Assembly (NCBI GenBank): GCA_033977485.1
Contig: CM066998.1
Coordinates: forward strand, 60,106,274 to 60,170,273
DNA: 64,000 nucleotides
Direction: 5' to 3'
From: Hydrangea macrophylla
Lineage: Eukaryota > Streptophyta > Magnoliopsida > Cornales > Hydrangeaceae
The position numbers and the translations under genes are program-made. The stretch's first letter is position 1, and every line of letters begins with the position of its first letter. The notes beneath the pieces were generated by a model. The model made no database searches and had not been told where the DNA came from. It was given only the letters and a program-made list of their open reading frames with translations. Positions 43,600 to 55,934 of the stretch are shown here, piece by piece.

Positions 43600-45658
43600 A
43601 GATTTGCTACTTGCAAATCCCATCTCTTGCAGAATAGTCTTCACCTTTAACAACTCACAAGCAGTATGAGCCATAGCTCTATACCTAGCCTATGCACTTG
43701 ACCTTGCAACTACATTTTGTTTTTTGCGCTTCTAGCTGGCAAGATTTCCACCAACAAACACATAGAATCCTGATACTAAACACTCCAGCCCAACTGGCAT
43801 ATGAGAAACCAACTATCTCGAAGTTATCTAAGGGTTTCAACACTAAACCTTTACCAGGAGCACCTTTCAAATACCTCAATATATGACACACTGCCTCCTA
43901 ATGTGATAACTTGAGATTATGCATAAACTGACTAACAACTCCTACAGAGAAAGTGATATCAGGTTGAGTCACGGTTAATAATCAACTTACCCACAAGTCT
44001 TCTATATCATCCAACATCATTGAATTATTTTCCATCATCTTTACTAAGCTTTATATTTGAATCCATTGGAGTGTCAACAGGTTTTGAACCCATTAATCCT
44101 ATTTCATCTAGAAGGTAAATAACATACTTTCTTTGAGATAAGAAAATCCCTTCCTTAGACCTCACTACCTCAATACCCAAGAAATAACGTAGTAGCCTCA
44201 ATCCTTTATATTAAAATGCTTACTCAAATGAGACTTCAACAACTTTATACCTTCACTATCATTGCCAGTAATTACTATGTCATCCACATAAATAGTTAGA
44301 ACAATCGTACCTTTATCATTGTGTCTCACAAAAACTAAATGATTAGAACTGGTTCTTTTCAACCCATACAAACTCATCACTTGACTAAATTTGTCAAACT
44401 AGGCCCTTGGAGATTGTTTAAGGCCATATATGGCTTTCTTTAACTTACACACTTTATGTGACTCCCCTTCAGCGACATTCCTTGGAGGTTGCTCTATGTA
44501 TATGTCCTCTTGAAGATCACCATGAAGAAAGGCATTTTTTGAGATCGAGTTGATAAATAGGCTAACTCTTAGTGACAGCAACAGACAACAAAATGCAAAC
44601 AGGACTGAGACGAGCCACAACAGAAAAAGTCTTAAAATAATCTACCCCAAAAGTTTGAGTGTACCCTTTTGCCACCAAGCGAGCTTTCAATCGTTCAACA
44701 GTATAATCAGAATGATACTTGACCACATAAACCCAACGACAACCCATAACTTGTTTCCCAGAAGGAAGACATGTTAACTCCTAAGTACCATTTTTGTACA
44801 AAGCTGACATCTCCTCATCCATAATACTATTCTAACCCAAAGAAACCAATGCCTGAGAAAAAGATTAAGGGCACTAACAAAGGAACGAAGAGAAGAAAAG
44901 AAATGAGAATAGGAAATATCCTGATCAAGAAGATGTTGAGTACAATAATGAGTACCTTTTCTAAGGAAAATGGAGAGAGTTGAAGATTGAGGAACTTCAG
45001 CTAAAGTTGATGATGAAAGAGGTAGAGCAGACGGGTTTTCAGTACTTGATGGCTTTTCTCGTCGACGATACACCTGCAAGAGTTGAGAACTAGAAGTAGG
45101 AAGAATGGGCAAAGGAATAGATGAGGATGAAGTAAGAACATCAACATCTAATGAATAACCAGACGATGAAAAGAATGATGTTCCTTCAAAGAAGTTAACA
45201 TTAGCACTAACGACATAGTGACGACTTTAAGGATTCCAACATTTATAACCTTTCCAGGTCTGAGAATATCCCACAAATACACATTTAGTAGCACGGGGAT
45301 CCAATTTATCTTGACCTGGAGTAAGAACATCAACAAAAGCAATACAACCAAAGACACAGGGTGGCAAGGCAAATAAGGACTTAGTAGGGTAGAAAATAGA
45401 GTGATGAATGCCTCTATTAAGAACATATAAGGGCATACAATTAATAAGATAATATGTAGTAAGAACAACATCCCCCCAAAACTGCTTAAAAACATTCATA
45501 CGAACCATAATAGTTTTGGCTACCACCAGAAGGTGTCGGTTTTTGCATTCAGCGACACCATTCTATTGAGGAGTATAACCACAAGAAGATTGATGAATAA
45601 TACCCTGAGAATTATAATAGGACTGAAGAGGTCCTTTAACATATTCTAATGCATTATT
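43600..45658 (-). pseudogene. Copia D polyprotein remnant (integrase, RT, RNase H)
   Basis: Integrase: NGVAEC-like (near 45560), VFKQFWGDVVLTTYYLIN (45490-45437), KLDPRATKCVFVGYS (45307-45263). [19 protein letters not shown] (44690-44640), [17 protein letters not shown] and [15 protein letters not shown] (44530-44400), catalytic YVDDIVITGNDSEG (44287-44246). RNase H: a CHILRYLKGAPGKGL segment (43888-43845) and later pieces to about 43600. Stops and frameshifts separate them. Confidence 0.8.
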
Positions 45659-47763
45659 TGTAATACCCTGTATTTTGGAGTATATATTATTAATAAGACT
45701 TTATACTAATTCTTACCCTAATCGATTGCCATTTTGCTGACCGGAATTCATTACGTGGCATATACCAATTGATTGCCCTTGATTTATAATCGATTTCCAT
45801 GAAATATCTATAACCAATCGGCTGCTTCTGCTTCCAATCGATTAGCATCTGTAGATATAAGTTTTCAACTTTAATTTGTGTGTTGACACCTGGCAACTCA
45901 TTTCTCTATATATATGAATTCATTTTGTGTTTGTGAGGCTTATTTAACAGATTTTCTTTAGAGAGAGATAGAGAGAGAAAGAGAATTGATACATATATAT
46001 ATACACACACATCCATATATACATATTTACATATACACAACCATACACACACAAACACTCTCTGGACCAGAGAAGATAGGAAGAAGAGGAGAGAAAGAAG
46101 GAGAGAAAGACAAGGAGAGACAAAGGCAGAGAAGAAAAAGAGAAGGATGAGAGAGAGAGCTTGAGCTTCCAAGCTATACACACACCAAACACACCCTTAG
46201 GTGAGTTCTAAACTCACTTGGTCTCACTATATACTATTTTTACAAGTTTAAATGAAGATTAGAAGTATTAAATACAGCCTTAAGACGTTTATATATTCTG
46301 TTTTACGTTTCTGCTAGAGAAGACGAAGTAGCAATCGATTGTACTTTTCCTATCAATTGCCAACAGTTGAGTCCTAATCGATTGGATAGATTCCCAATCG
46401 ATTGTCATTAATTATAACCCAATCGATTGCTAAAGTTATCAATCGATTGACATAATTTTGGATCCAAATGATTGACATGTTTCTTTAATCGATTGTTATA
46501 TATTTTATCCCAATTGTTACATATTAGCAGAACATAGATTGTTTCTTTTGTTTATTATATAAAGGGTTTGATCATTCGATTCTCGATTGAAACTTTTATT
46601 ATGCGATTATGGGTTGATCAGGGATAATGTAACAACAAAGATAAGTACAATTAAGAATAACGGATTAACGTGATAACGTTAGATGCTATGTGGTTCATGT
46701 ATGAGTTCAATATCCATTTCTGTTTAATCAGAGTAGTCAGGCCATAATGGAAAGTCATGTATCAATGTTAGTTCAGAACATAAGTAGGTTTGATAAGTTC
46801 TGGGAATGGTACGTGGGCAGGACTAAGTAGTCTTGAGATAGCCAGATGATCCATGTTATATCCTTAACGAGCGGTGGATAGGTTATGTCCTTAACGTGCG
46901 GTGGATGGGGGATCACTGGTAGACATCAATGAGTCGTGGCAATAGATTTAATATGCTGTTATTCGAAGCATTGTATCCATACGGTGGATGGATTATATCC
47001 TTAACGAGTGGACGATGGATCGACGTGCTGTCCATGACATGCAGTGGATGGTATATATCCTTAAGCGATGGACAAAATGATGGTATGTTTATATATATTA
47101 AACGATTGAGTATGTTCTTTCAGTCGAGATGTTGGTTATCGTGTCAATTATCGGTCTTAGGATAATAAGATGATAAGGGTTGAGTAAGACGTTGAATAAA
47201 GAGAAGATATTACTTAGTAGAACTATATCTTATGACTTTCATGACTTGTAATTACGTTATATAGTTGGTACCTTGTGAGTTTCTTTTTACTCAACTCTCA
47301 GTAAGCCAATGGCTGTTATTTCTTGGACACTCCCCATCTAGACTACACTGTTCTTAATAATGCAGGTGATGGAGCTTATGACAACGGCTACTATCCTGAA
47401 GGAGAATATGCAGAGGGTGGCCCCACTATTGTCGGTTAGGCCGGAGAAGGCTATTATGCTGACGACTACCCATACGCCAGCTAGAGATAAAGAAGTTATA
47501 TTTAGTTTTATATTACTGTTGAACTTTATTAGTTTAACGGATACTTGGGCATATGTTGTCTCTAGACCCGTTGTGATCCTGAGGACCACTCTGATATTGT
47601 AATTGATAGAATCGCTATGAAATTTTTAGTTGTTTACTGTTCCTGTTTATTAGTTGGACTAGTACTGTGTGGTGTGGACAATTAGTGACATTCACCTGTC
47701 ATTCCCTATGGACCCAAAAAGGAAATTTATTTTTCTCTATTTTTACTGCTCAGGGTCATGACA
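45659..47763 (+). repeat. 5' LTR of Gypsy E (2,105 bp)
   Basis: Ends TGTAATACCCTG...CAGGGTCATGACA; the preceding 5 bp are TTATT. The first 850 bp and the middle carry many AATCGATT-centred palindromes (45719-45845, 46331-46510). A TATATATAT box near 45908 is followed by a GA-rich leader on the transcribed strand. A degenerate tandem array of ATATCCTTAACGAG...GGTGGATGG words lies at 46858-47085. The primer site TGGTATCAGAGC (47770-47781) follows after six bases and matches tRNA-Met. Confidence 0.85.
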
Positions 47764-47769
47764 TGATTT

Positions 47770-47781
47770 GGTATCAGAGCT
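47770..47781 (+). other. Primer-binding site of Gypsy E
   Basis: TGGTATCAGAGC, complementary to the 3' end of initiator tRNA-Met as found in most plant LTR retrotransposons. Confidence 0.85.
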
Positions 47782-47913
47782 CTAGGTTGTGGTACTTTCA
47801 TTCGCTAACGATTCCACACCATCCGATCCTAGTATTTTAATATCCATGAGATGAGATATGAGTTTAAGATAAGTTCGTCCTTTTGATGATAGATAGTTTC
47901 TTTGTAGGTTAGC

Positions 47914-48375
47914 ATGGATTCGGATTTCCACCTGTTTGTGGATGATTCTTTTGGTGGACATGTTATTCATGGTGACACAGTGGAGCTAGCCATACCAGAG
48001 ATATACTAGAGCCACATTCACCAGACAGCTAGTCGTTATTTGGAGAAGAGGATGTAGACTTCTCTCTATGTTGTAGGCACGACACAACTGACGGAGATAC
48101 GCATGAATGCGTATCACTACGCTATGACCCGAGCAGCCATATACCAGGAGATGGCTAGATTGATGCAGAGAAAGCCGGAGATAGACGGGATTGAGTTGCA
48201 AGCTATTATAGCCGGGCCTGTTCCACCAAAGCCTGTAGCTACACCAACACTGACAGCCCCACTATCACCGATATCTGATGTACCAGTTCCAGAGCCTGAG
48301 CCGATTCAGGGTGAGGAGGACAGCATACACCCCAATTTCGATCGACCATCAAATTCAGGGGATGATTACCTCTAA
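47914..48375 (+). pseudogene. Unrecognised ORF of Gypsy E, 5' part
   Basis: Starts MDSDFHLFVDDSFGGHVIHG and reads on through stops near 48008 and 48054 to MTRAAIYQEMARLMQRKPE and a Pro/Glu-rich stretch PVPEPEPIQGEED. It has no RT, protease or zinc knuckle and is not a usual gag. The frame is cut near 48340 and an acidic, Glu/Asp-rich continuation is found at 52620-52837, so a 4.2-kb insertion divides it. This suggests a non-autonomous element with its own unrelated ORF. Confidence 0.5.
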
Positions 48376-51300
48376 AACCAATGACGACAATGTTCGCGGA
48401 ATTTGAAGATCTTTAAATTCGGAGGGTTCTTCAGCCTCGATGAATTTTTTTAAAAAGGGAAAAGAGGAAGAGAGGCAGGGAGTTTTTGGGTATGCAATAC
48501 GTATAAAAATTAGTCTCAAAAAATAAAATGGATGTTGTTTTATTATAAAAAAAATGAAAAAGAAAGGAATTTGAAAGAGAAAATGAAAAAGGAAAAGAAT
48601 TTCAAAAAAAAAAAAAGAAAAAGTAAAGGAAAAGGAAACAAAATATGAATATATAAAATCTATATATATAAATATATATATATATGTATGAATATAAATA
48701 AATAAAAAGAGAAGGGAAATCAGTTAGGGATGGTATGTAGCGAAGCCGGCGGCACTCGCTAAGTGCCGCGCCGACACTCAGTAAGTGTCGTGGATAAGTC
48801 AGCGATTGCCACGGCCTGTAACATTCTATTTTTTTTTAAATACGTATTGAACTCTAGAAGATGTCATAGCACATGCAAAAACACCCGAAACTACCCAACT
48901 AACCTCTCAAGGTTAGTCTATATAAGGAGGTATACATCTCCATTACAAAAGATACAACAATTGGATAGATTAGAGAGATAATTAAGTGATTTTAGAGAGA
49001 GAAAGAGGAGAATTGAAGGAGTTTGAAGAGCTTGAATAAGAACTTGAAGAACTTAAAGGTCATCACCAAAACAAGAAGAAAGTCTGAGGTTATTGGAGGT
49101 AATCCTCTAATCCTAATTAGATTTAGTCTAAAATTCAATCACAATTCATAGTTTTGACTAGGATCTTTATATATTTTCAAAAAGTCTCTTCTCATTTCAT
49201 CACACACCACTTGAATTGTGATTAAATTATTATCTATTTGTTGATTTGGATTTAATGAATTATGGATTAAGTTTTGTAATAAACCTTCTTTTTAAAGAGA
49301 AAATTTGTTTTGAATCATCAATTTAGTTTGAACTCTCTCTTCATATGTTCATACTCCTCTCCTTTTGATCATCAATTTAGTTCGATCTCCAAGGACTATT
49401 AAATTGGGAGGAGATGAATTCATATTCCTCAAGGATCATGTGTTTGGAAGAGGAATTAGATGTAGAATTAGTTATTTTCATGGTTTGATTGTTAGGTTCA
49501 AGTGAATTCAAGTATTCAAAGTTCATAGGATTGAATAAGTCCTTGAGGTTCTCTTGTTAGATCTTCAACATGATATTTATGATGGAGATCTTTGATCTCG
49601 TTAGAATCAAGATAAAAAGTATGTTTTACTTAGTGAGATTTGCACTGTGGAAGTAAAGGTCGAACCCATAGAGATTATTTATTTTTATTCTTTAATTTAT
49701 AAAACCTAGATCTATTTAGTTATAATAAAATGGAGGTTTAATTGATTTTTACTTAAATTACTACTATGAACTAAATTATGCAACTATAAAGATACTTAAA
49801 TTAAAACTAAGTAAACGAGTGCAATATTTAAAGTTGTTTTAATATGTATTAATGGGATCTAGAGTTGCAATTCCACCACTAACCATGCATCGGGGGTCTA
49901 TGCTTCCTACTTTAAGATCTATGATTGGATAGTTATGATCTACCATAACTACAAGCCCGAAAGTATCGACAAGAAGATATTACTAGTTCAATCTAAGCAT
50001 AACTCATCTTCGGTTGGCATGAATCGTCTACCTATAACTATAGTGTAGCACAACCCATCTTCCTTAAGCATGAATCATAAAAGATAGAAATATCGCAATC
50101 AAGTAGGCACTATTGTATGTAAATACTCCTATCAATCACAAAAATCAAGGAATATTGAGTTCAATAAATACAAGGGAGAATCTAAAACAAGAGTAAACCC
50201 AAAATGTTATTGATTATTAACATTAAAAAGTGATTACATATTCATAATCCTCAAACATACAACCAACCATCCAACTACATAAAACCCTAAAGAAGTAAAG
50301 CACAGAATTCCCCTTTACATGGCTAGGGTTTCATTGAAACCCTAGAATAGAAGTTTAGTTGAACATGGTGAATGAAAACATGGAGATGAAGTTGATTGTT
50401 GCCATCAGAAACCTTCAAACTAGATCTTCTCCTTCTCTTGCCTCCAAAGTTGTATGATATGATGTATGCATTGTTATGTAACCCCAAGATTGAATTAGAA
50501 TGATGTACATATAGTTGTAGAGGAATTAGGAGGTCTTCATAAACCTAATTCGACTAAAATAGCTGTATTTCACTTTCTGGATGCAATCAGGCAATTTCGT
50601 TCATGTAGGGGTACTCTTCAGCTCATTAAAATACGCAACTTCACTTTTTTCTGCAGGTCGCATGAGCGTGATGCTGGTAAATCGCGCAAACGGGCCGCGC
50701 ACGAGGTGGCTTTTTCTACTTGTTTTACTCTATTTTCACACCCTGAATAGTTTGGAACTCATACTTTCTTCTCAAACCTGACAAAAAGTGCAAAACAAAG
50801 TAGAAGCACAAGAAAATAGGATAATAAGTGCTAACAAATGTGAATTAAGGCGTGTAAATAGGAACTGTTCACTCCCGATCAATCTTCTAAGGCTAAATCC
50901 ATGAATCTCTTTTGTATTTCATTTGATGATCACAATCATACTTGATCTAGATTCTCTCTAAAATTAAAGATCAAGTTTGATTCAAATTATGAACACCAAT
51001 TCAATAATGGTATAGTGAATTCATCAACCAACTGTGATCGAAGATTTTTAATTAAATCATGATCCATTGGAATTGAATGAGACCAATTGGAATGTGTTCA
51101 TAACACAAATTTATACACTGCAATTTTTGTTTTGATGAAATTTTATAGTTAACATGGTTTGATCTTAGGATTTGTGAACTAGTTACTCTCTGTCCAAAAA
51201 TTTAGAACAAAAAATTAATTTTAACTTGAATAGATCAGAACTTTAAACAAGTATTTTGAGCTTCTAATAATTTTTTCTATGAAGTTAAATATGTTAGTGA

Positions 51301-52615
51301 GATCCTCTAAAAATATTGAAATGATTCAGATTCGTTTACTATTTTTAGAAAAAAAAAATAAAAAATCTCTGGACAGAGAATTTATGAATTCTGAGTGATG
51401 TCTGGTCTTAGTCCAATTCCTAGAGATTGGACCATTTGATCTTTGATTTTCTTTTTGAGTTAGAAAATAGACTCATAGAGGCACCTTGTGTCCAAAAATC
51501 ACTAAGATTAAACCATGGAATCTATATATTTTTTTTTTCTATTTTTTAATCTCAGGTTTCTTCTCTGTAAAATTTGGAAATCTGAGATAGATTTGGTAAA
51601 ACTTACTAATTATAATTCAAATGATTTTCTATTGCCTTAAGGCTTGAAATAAGTTTTGTTTATGATTAATTGAACTAAAATCCAAAGGTTATATGATCCA
51701 AATCAACAAATGATTCATAGCTTGTTCTTGTTTATGTTCATGTATTGAATCTAGCAATTAGGACATTACTTTGTTGTGCTAAGCCATAATTAGTTGACAT
51801 AGCTATGGGTTCCTTATGATCATGTTGGGATTATATCATCTCTATATGGACATTACATTGGCTCCTAATTGAGACTTGTATACCTATAGAGGTGTTGTGA
51901 TTTCAACAAACTAGAAAGAATTCATGATTCTGTCAACTTTCCTTACTTGATAGATATAAGCTAGAAGTTTGGCATGATATTTAGGAATTGATATCATGTT
52001 CAAAGTATGCTGACTAACCCTTTGTTTTGTAGCGCTATGGAGGTACAATTTCTCAACTTTTCTCTAATTTATTTTGTTTCTCGATTTTATTGATTTTCGA
52101 CTCCATGCGCGACACCTTAGACTAGGTTTTGCCTTATGTGTATATATATGTTAGAGACATTTTCTTAGGCTTTCTATTTTGTGTATGCATTGCATGTTTC
52201 TATATCACGGCTGGATCCCGGGTAAGTTTCCTTGTTTCTTATTGCATATCATTTTGCTTGCTATTTGAAGTATGTGGTTTTGTATGCCGTTTTATCGATA
52301 GCAATCCTGCACCCTTTTCAACATGCTTGTGGAATGTATATTAATATCTATGTATTAGTTCAGAGCATGCTTATATTAATAAATCGATTAAAAAAATGAT
52401 TTTGAGTAGAGGCCTATCATGAGATAGGATGAGAGGGGGTGTTTTAGTCCGCCAGGCTCCTTTTCCTCTCATTCTATAATTCCCGGACCTAGGAATCTTT
52501 GGTTTCTAAAAGATCAGTTTATTTTTAAAATGGTTTCTTAATTTTCCTTTAAAAAATTAAGTGGCGACTCGTATTTAAATTTGAAAAAGTTTAAAATGCG
52601 TGGTTAAACTGCGAT
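48340..52615. mobile_element. 4.2-kb noncoding insertion in Gypsy E (possible Ogre/Tat-like LTR)
   Basis: It separates the two parts of the Gypsy E ORF. It holds CTATATAAGG (48920-48929), a TATA box followed by GA-rich leader-like DNA, and TGGCGACTC (52562-52570) near the right end, a word found at the primer site of Ogre-type elements. A+T-rich microsatellites lie at 48540-48720. The part 49620-50880 differs in character (AAGTAAAGGTCGAACCC near 49662) and may be a further insertion. Ends and class are uncertain; no gene is recognised. Confidence 0.35.
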
Positions 52616-52619
52616 ATCC

Positions 52620-52837
52620 ACAAGGACCTAGAGCCAGAGGATGGGGATGATGAGGACCAAGAAGAGGAGGAGCCTGAAGATGATGACGATGACAATGATG
52701 ATGAGCCGAAGGATGTGCTAGAGCCAGAGCTTGAGCCAGAGGACCTAGTCCTCTGTATAAATACCAACCTCATTCAATATATCCAAGGGAACCTGAGTCT
52801 CATCCAGAGCAACATAGCTGAAAAGCCATCACATTAA
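52620..52837 (+). pseudogene. Unrecognised ORF of Gypsy E, 3' part (acidic)
   Basis: An open stretch of Glu/Asp/Pro-rich residues (EDGDDEDQEEEEPEDDDDD) ends in LIQYIQGNLSLIQSNIAEK and a stop near 52837. It is proposed as the continuation of 47914-48375 because both are Pro/Glu-rich and the second begins in a compatible composition; the join is inference. Confidence 0.4.
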
Positions 52838-53656
52838 CTCTAAGCTCCTTCGCAAAACCGCCATCATCCCCCATACTCAACATTTCCACTAATTCCACTC
52901 GAACACTCAATCACCCTTTTACTTGACCCTGATACTGAAACCACCAATTTACCTTACTCCATACATATCATTCCATACATAACTTGAATACATACAGCTC
53001 TCTCTCTCTCTCTCTCTCCCCCTCTCTCTCTCTCTCTCACATTTGGGGCTACCTTAGTTCTCACCTGAGCCATGTTCTCTTCGAATCCCATTTATTCTAT
53101 TGCATTTTTACATAGTATTATTCTACTACACTTTTTGTAATATTTTATCATATTTTATTTGTTGTTCCACTTTTACTAACCTGCTTACGTGTTATACCTA
53201 TCCATATTCTCATACACATCACATTCGAATCCCACACACTTACCATAGGGGTGAATCCTACTAAAACTAGGAATGAAACTCTACAATCTATATAAATATA
53301 GTGCTTACTCAAGGGACTGTATGATCCACACTCCATATATACATAAGTTAGGGTCGTGAACTAATGAGGGAGAGATCTAGTTCTAACAATTGTGTGTGTT
53401 TACATATCTTGGTTGGAGAGATATACATTGTGAGGTCTTGAGAGGTTGTAATCTTTATAATAAACCGCAATGATTGTCATTGCCTGTGGATGTAGGCTTG
53501 ATTGGTCGAACCATATTTAAATCTTATTGTGTTGGTTTGCTTGATATTCTTTCGTGGTTGTGTTTTGTTCTTGTTCTCTTTATCTCCATATTTGTGGGTG
53601 TTTCTTTGTTCTGATTGTGAGCCCATTCTCAGCAAATGACTATGCATACATGAACT
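52838..53656. other. Noncoding flank with CT repeat and LTR-like fragment
   Basis: A CT microsatellite lies at about 52999-53039. The stretch 53400-53600 (CATTGCCTGTGGATGTAGGC, GGTCGAACCATATTTAAATC) resembles the R/U5 part of Tork-type Copia LTRs. No 3' LTR of Gypsy E was found here. Confidence 0.35.
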
Positions 53657-53665
53657 TTATAATAA

Positions 53666-54151
53666 GGGTAAATTTCATAGACACCCCCTGTAGTATGACC
53701 CATTTTTACTAATACCCCCTGAACTAAAAAAGTGAGCATAGTGACCCCCTGAACTATCAAAAGGACTTGCAAGACTAACTCTGTTAATAGAAAATAAGAA
53801 ATGACTTATATACCCCTGGTTATATTACATATACCTAAGATACCCACCCCAATTTTATACCAAGAAAACAATCAGAAGGGAATTATAATCGTCCCTCGTC
53901 CCTCCCTTGGTCACTTAACAACAGTGAAGAAACCTTTAATCGTTCAATCCTCTCTCACCTAGGGTTTCAAATCCTTCCCTCTTTTCTCACTTATCAGATT
54001 CAATATAGAGTCAAAGTAAAAGGGGTTTCAAGTTCAACTGTTTCTCACCTTGGGTCTCTCCTGCTTAATTATATTGTATATGTATATGTGTCACACAAGT
54101 ATAGTGAGAGAAAGAGAGCGAGAGAGAGATTGCAGATATTTTTATGGAGGT

Positions 54152-54196
<45 letters not shown>

Positions 54197-55105
54197 GGCT
54201 ATGTAGTTTATCCCATGAGTACTTGGTTTGAACCATTGTTGGAGTCTCTGTGATGCTTAGCTATATTAAATATTTGATTTTGTTTGTTTTATAAATGAAA
54301 GATTCGATTATGTTTGTTTCAATTGAATGACAATTGTTTCTCTATCATTCAATTTGTGTTTGGTGCGTAGGAGAGAGAGAGAGAGAGTGAGAGAGAGGAT
54401 TGAGTCTGATATCCATTTACTTCTAATTGCTCAAGTATATTATATCCAATTTTTTGAAATTGCTCCACATTTTGAATTCGAAATAATCAATCTCCAATTG
54501 AGACTTCCTTTTTTCCTTTTTTTTTTGCTAAGGCCAATTGGGTCATCCTTGTAATTGAATCAACAAGCTTAAGATTAGAACCAAGTTATGGCTTATTAGA
54601 AAAACAGAGAAAGTGAGTTACTTTCTCTCCCTTTCTCTTCTTTTCTCTTATTTTTTAAACTCCCAATTATAACGTTACTGTATACGTTTATATATGTGTG
54701 GAGAATACATATATATATATGTATCATATATTTGAATGTATATTGTATATGTATATGTGTGTTCACACAAGTATATAGAGAGTGAGAGAGTGAGAGAGAT
54801 TGCAGAAATTTTCATGGAGGTTAGAGAGAGAGAGAGAGAGGGGCAATGACATAGAGAGAGAGAACAGACCCATTTTCTCTCTTGCCTTTAATGAAGGTTA
54901 CAAGGACAAATACGTCCATTATGTCATCAAATTGTGTCACGTGATGGGCACATGTACATTATCAGTTAGTTTTTAGATGCCCTACAAATGGATGGGTTGT
55001 TAGTGTCAAGTACACACACCTGGGGGGTCAATTTGTCGGGCAAAATAGTTCAGGGATATTAATAAAAATGGATTATTGTACAGGGGGTGTTTCTGAAATT
55101 TACCG
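53666..55105. mobile_element. Non-autonomous Mutator-like element (1,440 bp)
   Basis: TIRs of about 100 bp start GGGTAAATTTCA at the left and CGGTAAATTTCA (complement) at the right, with the shared words ACACCCCCTGTA and CCCTGAACTA inside. The 9-bp TTATAATAA is perfectly duplicated (53657-53665, 55106-55114). It has no transposase. The interior has an about 110-bp direct duplication (about 54075-54190 and 54735-54845) ending in GA repeats, and GA microsatellites at 54151-54195 and 54371-54395. Confidence 0.9.
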
Positions 55106-55327
55106 TTATAATAATTTGTGATCAATCGATGTATACAGAGTTCACTAGAATTCAAAAGGAGATGAACCCGTATAAACAAGTACAAAACCATGGTCTAATG
55201 GTAAATTAGGCTCTCTATATACTTCTTTTCTATGAAATGTTCACGTGGTTTATAGAAAGATTCCACACATCTATAATTTTTAGGGACTGCTTTGAAAGAC
55301 TAAGAACCAATTTCGTGATTCATTAAT

Positions 55328-55626
55328 GGCCTATTTGGTTGTTCCTTCAAATTGAATGGTTCCATTCAAATTTTGTATAAAAATTAAAGGCAAAATTCAT
55401 CACCATGAATGAATCCATTTACAAATATGGGAGATTTCACCATATTTCTTCTTATGAGGCAATTTGTTCATTTTTCTAGAATGCCAAAATTTATGATTAC
55501 AAGTATCATTTTTGAGACGAGCATCCGTTTTCTAAATGAAACCATTCATGCTTTTCATCTTTTTATATAAAATTATCTACGAAAACATGAATGAAATTAT
55601 TTCATTCATGGACAACCAAACAGGCC
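55328..55626. mobile_element. Candidate MITE with GGCCTATTTGGTTGT ends
   Basis: GGCCTATTTGGTTGTTCC at the left pairs with the complement of GGCCTGTTTGGTTGTCC at the right over a 299-bp segment with GAATGAA/TTCATTC words on each arm. This end type is common in hAT- and PIF-derived MITEs. No target duplication was confirmed. Confidence 0.6.
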
Positions 55627-55934
55627 CAAGTGCATTGTATTTAAGTGTTTAGTAGATATGCTGTTGTATAAATATGTGCCTGATCCAAAATTACTCTCAA
55701 ACTAATTTTTAGTTATGTGTTTGATTTTCCATATTCAAGTGTTTGATAGATATCCTTTTTGTTGTGTGCATGTCCGTATCTAATCCAAAATTACTCTTAA
55801 AATAGGTTCATTTCAAATCTTGAGGAAGGAAAAAACAGCTAAAAAATCGAGTGAGTGGTTGTGATAATCTTTTATGCAATATCAAAAAGACAGTTAATCT
55901 TTTGTTATTATAAGTTAGGGCCATAACTAATTAC

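Larger units (their letters stand above)
43241..45658 (-). mobile_element. Copia D (Ale/Retrofit-like), 5' part lost
   Basis: The 3' LTR is 43241-43366. The polypurine tract, TTGAGGGGGG on the minus strand (43376-43367), precedes it. RNase H, RT and most of the integrase read upstream to 45658, where Gypsy E begins. It inserted into the integrase gene of Copia A. The 5' LTR and gag are not found to the right of Gypsy E within the window. Confidence 0.75.

Noticed and set aside
45906..46192. Hydrophobic minus-strand frames of 82-91 residues
   Set aside because: Ser/Leu/Phe runs produced by the GA-rich LTR leader of Gypsy E.
52591..52773. Ser-rich minus-strand frame
   Set aside because: Antisense of the acidic ORF end of Gypsy E; GSSSGSS arises from GAT/GAG codon complements.
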